From assembly GCA_030636255.1 (NCBI GenBank), contig DAOVXH010000050.1, forward strand, positions 1-9,962: 9,962 nt of DNA. The letters run 5' to 3'. This stretch comes from Methanomassiliicoccales archaeon (lineage in GTDB: Archaea; Thermoplasmatota; Thermoplasmata; SG8-5). How positions within the stretch are numbered: the stretch's first letter is position 1; each line of letters starts with the position of its first letter. Made by a program: the position numbers and the translations under genes. The notes beneath the pieces were generated by a model. It worked only from the letters and a program-made list of their open reading frames with translations. It was not told the origin of the DNA and ran no database searches. Shown here piece by piece: positions 6,885 through 9,962 of the stretch.

Positions 6885-6992
6885 GGGCCCATAGCTTAGA
6901 CAGGTTGGAGCGCCCGGCTGATAGCGTGTTGCCAGTAAAATGACAACACGAAAGAAACCGGGAGGTCGGGAGTTCAAATCTCCTTGGGCCCA
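6885..6992 (+). tRNA. tRNA-Ile(GAT) with a 33-nt intron
   Basis: The cloverleaf is complete. The acceptor is GGGCCCA (6885-6891) with TGGGCCC (6985-6991) and discriminator A6992. The D stem is GCTT (6894-6897) with GAGC (6908-6911). The anticodon stem is CCCGG (6913-6917) with CCGGG (6958-6962). The T arm is GGGAG-TTCAAAT-CTCCT (6968-6984). After splicing the loop is CTGATAA, with anticodon GAT at 6920-6922, which is isoleucine for AUC/AUU codons. The 3' CCA is not encoded. Open frames on the minus strand across this gene are by-products of its sequence. Confidence 0.93.
6924..6956 (+). other. tRNA-Ile intron at position 37/38
   Basis: A strong inner stem, CGTGTTG (6925-6931) with CAACACG (6944-6950), closes a 12-base loop. 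Between it and the anticodon stem are seven bases on each strand (CTGATAG and AAAGAAA), the exact size of a 4-bp helix plus one 3-base bulge per side. Only two of the four central pairs (C-G, T-A) are Watson-Crick, so the motif is relaxed. Cleavage after A6923 and A6956 yields the expected 7-base loop. Confidence 0.8.
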
Positions 6993-7000
6993 TTTTTCTT
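6993..7000 (+). terminator. T-rich terminator after tRNA-Ile
   Basis: TTTTTCTT follows directly after the tRNA discriminator base, as expected of an archaeal T-tract terminator. Confidence 0.5.
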
Positions 7001-7029
7001 ATTATAATCACTTATTAATTAGTAAAAAA

Positions 7030-7114
7030 ATGGCCAGTTCAAAACTTGTTTTGAACGCAGCCAGCAAACTAGTGAGCGAAGCGAGTCTGTTTGCTGCTCG
7101 CATGGTCGGCCCAT
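7030..7114. repeat. Branched inverted-repeat element between tRNA-Ile and the permease
   Basis: Two hairpins sit side by side: GTTCAAAAC (7037-7045) with GTTTTGAAC (7048-7056), and CAGCAAAC (7062-7069) with GTTTGCTG (7089-7096). An outer stem ATGGCC (7030-7035) with GGCCCAT (7108-7114, one bulged C) can enclose both in a three-way junction. The second loop contains the tandem AGCGAAGCGA. The first hairpin has a CTTG centre, like the one at 6679-6694. It could be a small structured RNA, a terminator, or a dispersed palindromic repeat. Confidence 0.45.
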
Positions 7115-7171
7115 CTTTCATCCTTGAGTAAACGTAACTCCAGCCAAGTCGCCCCATTTCTCATCCCAAAA

Positions 7172-7184
7172 TAAACATTCTCAT
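7172..7184 (+). promoter_or_regulatory. 13-mer TAAACATTCTCAT upstream of the permease
   Basis: The same 13 bases occur in reverse orientation at 6820-6832. Both copies are followed by TATACT on the strand read toward their gene. The core CATTCTCAT recurs at 7220-7228, overlapping the permease start codon, with a related AATTCTCAA at 7206-7214. It may be a site for a regulator shared by the permease and the divergent surface operon. Confidence 0.4.
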
Positions 7185-7190
7185 TTGTAG

Positions 7191-7200
7191 ATATACTAAA
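7191..7200 (+). promoter_or_regulatory. TATA-like box for the permease gene
   Basis: ATATACTAAA is centred about 31 bases before ATG 7227, predicting a transcript that starts a few bases before the start codon. No Shine-Dalgarno precedes the ATG, consistent with a leaderless or near-leaderless mRNA. Confidence 0.45.
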
Positions 7201-7226
7201 ATACCAATTCTCAATTCACCATTCTC

Positions 7227-9515
7227 ATGGCAGACGATTCGGCCTGCGTGGTCGGTGAGGGAAACACTTGCGGTGTTGAGGTCAAGCTTGAGCGCGACCT
7301 GGGCATGTGGGAGGTCTTGATGATTGGGCTTGGCCCTACCCTTGGCTCTACAATTTTTCTCCTTGTTGGCTTTGGCATAGAGATTGCCGGCCCCGGCCTG
7401 GTCCTGGTCCTTGTTATGAATTTCATAGTTGTTATTTTCACTGCAGTGACATTTGCCGAGCTCAGTAGTGCTTTTCCTGATACTGGAGGGGGTTATCTAT
7501 GGGTGAAAGAGGGATTGCCTCAACCATTCGGTTTCCTGGCTGGATGGATGTCCTGGTTCGGGCATTGCATTGTGACAAGCTTTTATGTTCTTGGGTTTGG
7601 AAAAGGAATATTCTGGATATTGGACCCCGCTGGAACAATTTACCCCAATTCTGATATCATAATAAAAGCACTGGCTGTGGTGGTATGTATTGTATTCATA
7701 TACATCAATTACCGGGGAACAAAAGAAACTGGCCGCTCAGGAATTTACATCACCTTGGTTCTGTTGGCAATTATTGTTGTTTTCATAATAGCTGGACTGT
7801 ATTATATTTCACAGGGCCTTGGTAGCGGCAATGTAGGGGATGTTGTTTCAAATCCGGCACCCAATGGCTCGGCTTCAATTTTCATTGCCATGGGTTTCAC
7901 ATTCATTATTTACGAAGGTTTCGAGATTATTGCGCAGTGCGGGGAAGAATGTAAGGACCCATTGAAGAACGTGCCACGGGCAACCTGGCTATGCATACTC
8001 ATATCCACATTTATTTTCATACTTGTGGCTGCAGTGTGCGTGGGGGTTCTGGACTGGAACCTTATTGGCACAGGAGTAGACCCTCTCACAGGCCAGAGTC
8101 TCATAGGTGGAGAGGATGTTGTGGCCGAAGTGGCAGGGTTGACCTTGCCAGGTGGCATGATTTTGATTGGAGTTGGTGTAATTCTCGGAACACTGGCAGC
8201 AGTGAATTCAACACTATTTTCGTCTTCCAGAGTGTCTTTTGCCATGGGAAGGGATGAGGCCTTGCCCAAGAGCTTTGGAAAATTACATAAGAAAACCCAT
8301 ACGCCACATGTTGCAATCATCATGAGCGGCGTTATAATCATAGTCATGACCTTGATATTGCCAATAGAAGAGATTGCTGCATCTGCCTCTATAATGTTCC
8401 TTATGCTTTTCTTCCTTGTAAATTTTTCAGTGATATCGCTTAGAATCAAAAGGCCAGACATAAAAAGACATTATCTGATGCCCTATTTCCCACTCATTCC
8501 AATAGTTGGAATCATTTCACTGTTCATACTTGCTGCTTCGCTCTGGGAAGAGTTTCAAACTGCCTGGTTCATTGCCATTGCCTGGATTTCAGTAGGCCTG
8601 GTAACCTATTATTTCTACGGCGGCAAGAAAGAGATAGAATCAATAAGCAAGGATGAGGTTGAGAAGAAGGGATTTGTTGAGACCCTTATAGAGAGGCCAG
8701 AAGACAAGAAGTACAAAATTTTAGTGCCAGTAGTCAGGGAGAACCAGAAGCCACTGGTGGAATTCGCAGCCCTTGTTGGCCGGGTGGAGGATGCAGACAT
8801 CAATGTTGCCACTGTGATAGAATTGCCGCCTGGCACACCACTGAGCTCCATGAAATTTAAGGATACGGCCCCATACATCAAACTGGTGGAAAAGCTGAAA
8901 AAGGGCAGTGAACGAGAGTTGGTAAAATCCCGTGGCACAGTTATGATTTCCCATGCTGCTTCTACATCAATAAAGAACACCATCAAAGAGGAGAACGTGA
9001 ACCTCCTGATACTTGGATGGAAAGGCATTGGCGGAGAAGGCAGAATCTTGGGAACCACCATTGACAAGCTCATTCAGGGTGCAGAATGTGATACTGTTGT
9101 AATGAAGACAACTGGCCTTGGTAAAAGCATCAATAAAATTCTGGTGGTCTCAACACCGGAATGGCATTCCAGCTATGCAACAGGATATGCGATTCTCATT
9201 GCCAAGCGTGATGAATCCGAGATTACTATATTCAGTGCCAGCCAGACTGATGAGAATTTGGCCAAAGAGAAGGAATATGCAAAACAGCTTTCAGAACTCT
9301 GTCACACCCATGACATTCCCCATGAGGTCAAGGTCATAAAGGCAGATTCCATTGAAAATGCAATAATTGCGGAATCCAATAACTATGATCTGGTGGTATT
9401 GGGCGCAGGCCAGGAATGGGAGCATCCGGCCTTTGCCTTCGGAAACCTTCAGGACAATCTGGCAAAGAATATCAAGAAACCTATTCTCATGGTTAGAAAG
9501 ATTAAGAAAAACTGA
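7227..9515 (+). CDS. APC-family amino-acid permease with two C-terminal UspA domains
   Basis: Residues 28-463 form a 12-segment APC-superfamily transporter: GLGPTLGSTIF (34-44) is the substrate-binding break of the first segment, and FAELSSAFPDTGGGY (76-90) is the typical loop after the second. Residues about 495-627 and 635-758 are two universal-stress-protein domains. The first keeps a G-x2-G-x9-G(T) signature (GWKGIGGEGRILGTT, 597-611). The second has a degenerate version (GAGQEWEHPAFAFGN, 726-740), so ATP binding there is less certain. APC members move amino acids or related amines by proton or sodium coupling or by exchange; the substrate cannot be read here. The cytoplasmic UspA tail probably senses a nucleotide or dimerises to gate transport. 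Such fusions are known in archaea and bacteria. The 762-residue length fits, with no truncation. The stop codon directly abuts that of the convergent MscS gene. Confidence 0.92.
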   Translation: MADDSACVVGEGNTCGVEVKLERDLGMWEVLMIGLGPTLGSTIFLLVGFGIEIAGPGLVLVLVMNFIVVIFTAVTFAELSSAFPDTGGGYLWVKEGLPQPFGFLAGWMSWFGHCIVTSFYVLGFGKGIFWILDPAGTIYPNSDIIIKALAVVVCIVFIYINYRGTKETGRSGIYITLVLLAIIVVFIIAGLYYISQGLGSGNVGDVVSNPAPNGSASIFIAMGFTFIIYEGFEIIAQCGEECKDPLKNVPRATWLCILISTFIFILVAAVCVGVLDWNLIGTGVDPLTGQSLIGGEDVVAEVAGLTLPGGMILIGVGVILGTLAAVNSTLFSSSRVSFAMGRDEALPKSFGKLHKKTHTPHVAIIMSGVIIIVMTLILPIEEIAASASIMFLMLFFLVNFSVISLRIKRPDIKRHYLMPYFPLIPIVGIISLFILAASLWEEFQTAWFIAIAWISVGLVTYYFYGGKKEIESISKDEVEKKGFVETLIERPEDKKYKILVPVVRENQKPLVEFAALVGRVEDADINVATVIELPPGTPLSSMKFKDTAPYIKLVEKLKKGSERELVKSRGTVMISHAASTSIKNTIKEENVNLLILGWKGIGGEGRILGTTIDKLIQGAECDTVVMKTTGLGKSINKILVVSTPEWHSSYATGYAILIAKRDESEITIFSASQTDENLAKEKEYAKQLSELCHTHDIPHEVKVIKADSIENAIIAESNNYDLVVLGAGQEWEHPAFAFGNLQDNLAKNIKKPILMVRKIKKN

Positions 9516-9962
9516 TTATTTAATAATCCTGGTGCCAATAACCTTTATGTTCTTCTCTCTGGAAAGGTCATGAAATCGTTTGAGGAAGTCAGAGATGGCG
9601 GTTTCTGTTGTTATTGGGTCCTTTCTCCAGATGTTTATCTTGTACTCGACACCCTGGGAGTCCATGTTCAGGATTGTAACTGAAAGGCTGGCCAGGTCAG
9701 ATTCAACGTCTTCAGACTGGTCAAGGCCCTTTGCTGCATGTATCAGAAGAAGCTCCACATTATCATGAGATAACTGGGTCTCCAATTTTAGAGCCAGGCG
9801 CACCATTGTTCCGCCAAGTTTTGTGAAGTTGTGGATCTTGCTATTGAGAATTGTGTCGTTTGGAAGGTCGATGATGTCTCCGCTCCTGGTCTTGAGGCTG
9901 GTCAGTGCAAGTCCCTGGGAAATGACCTCGCCAGTATTACCATCTCCAATCTGAACCCAATC
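9516..9962 (-). CDS. MscS-family mechanosensitive channel, C-terminal part (cut by window end)
   Basis: The visible 148 residues read from the window edge with no start inside. They begin DWVQIGDGNTGEVISQGLAL and continue with TSLKTRSGDIIDLPNDTILN, ending the block at IHNF. This is the conserved MscS beta domain (D-x-V-x-I, G-x-V, T-x-(K/R)-T-x-(S/D)G, (I/L)PN). About 100 residues of the C-terminal alpha/beta domain follow, ending GTRIIK. The membrane segments and pore helix lie outside the window. MscS channels open under membrane tension and release solutes during hypo-osmotic shock. The internal ATG at 9806 is not the start, because family homology continues upstream of it. The TAA stop touches the TGA of the permease gene with no spacer. 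Confidence 0.88.
   Translation of the reverse strand, partial: DWVQIGDGNTGEVISQGLALTSLKTRSGDIIDLPNDTILNSKIHNFTKLGGTMVRLALKLETQLSHDNVELLLIHAAKGLDQSEDVESDLASLSVTILNMDSQGVEYKINIWRKDPITTETAISDFLKRFHDLSREKNIKVIGTRIIK

Noticed and set aside
6621..7011. Minus-strand open frames of 118 and 76 codons across tRNA-Ile
   Set aside because: They run through the tRNA and hairpins, lack a ribosome site and have unordered composition; the tRNA cloverleaf explains the sequence.
7030..7114. CRISPR repeat or insertion-sequence end
   Set aside because: No regularly spaced repeats, no transposase and no target duplication seen; only local inverted repeats.
7910..8461. 183-codon minus-strand frame inside the permease gene
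   Set aside because: Antisense shadow of a well-conserved transporter; no family likeness.

Overview
The window looks like an archaeal chromosome segment, probably euryarchaeal and possibly Thermoplasmatota-like (the lineage is an inference). Four things support this. Two tRNA genes carry short introns at position 37/38 with bulge-helix-bulge geometry. Neither tRNA encodes its 3' CCA. Two genes have TATA-like boxes about 25-35 bases before starts that lack a Shine-Dalgarno, which fits leaderless or near-leaderless mRNAs. Genes inside the operon instead use GGAGG or GGTGAT sites that match the archaeal 16S tail.

Layout: (1) 1-222 holds a UUCG-capped hairpin, an intron-containing tRNA-Ala(GGC), and a promoter region whose TATA box sits between the arms of a perfect 10-bp inverted repeat. 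(2) 223-1125 encodes a Fic-family AMP-transferase-type protein on the plus strand. (3) 1122-6654 is a minus-strand operon of three genes: two small one-membrane-segment pilin-like proteins and a 1546-residue exported protein with a lamin-tail domain. The genes are joined by two ATGA stop/start overlaps. (4) 6655-6884 is a short non-coding stretch with four hairpins, probably the 5' leader of that operon. (5) 6885-6992 is an intron-containing tRNA-Ile(GAT). (6) 6993-7226 is non-coding, with a branched inverted-repeat structure and the promoter of the next gene. (7) 7227-9515 encodes an APC-family amino-acid permease fused to two UspA domains. (8) 9516-9962 is the C-terminal part of an MscS-family mechanosensitive channel on the minus strand, cut by the window end.

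The three minus-strand genes look like one export or surface unit. Each product has one hydrophobic N-terminal segment and an extracellular-type remainder rich in N-glycosylation sequons. The order of two small pseudopilin-like proteins followed by one very large one recalls the TadE/TadF/TadG plan and large archaeal pilin-like clusters. No assembly ATPase or platform protein is in the window, so the machine that would handle them must lie elsewhere. This operon is the best candidate for a poorly described system. The permease-UspA fusion and the MscS channel are convergent with no base between their stop codons. Both are membrane proteins linked to stress or solute balance, but shared function is only suggested by position.
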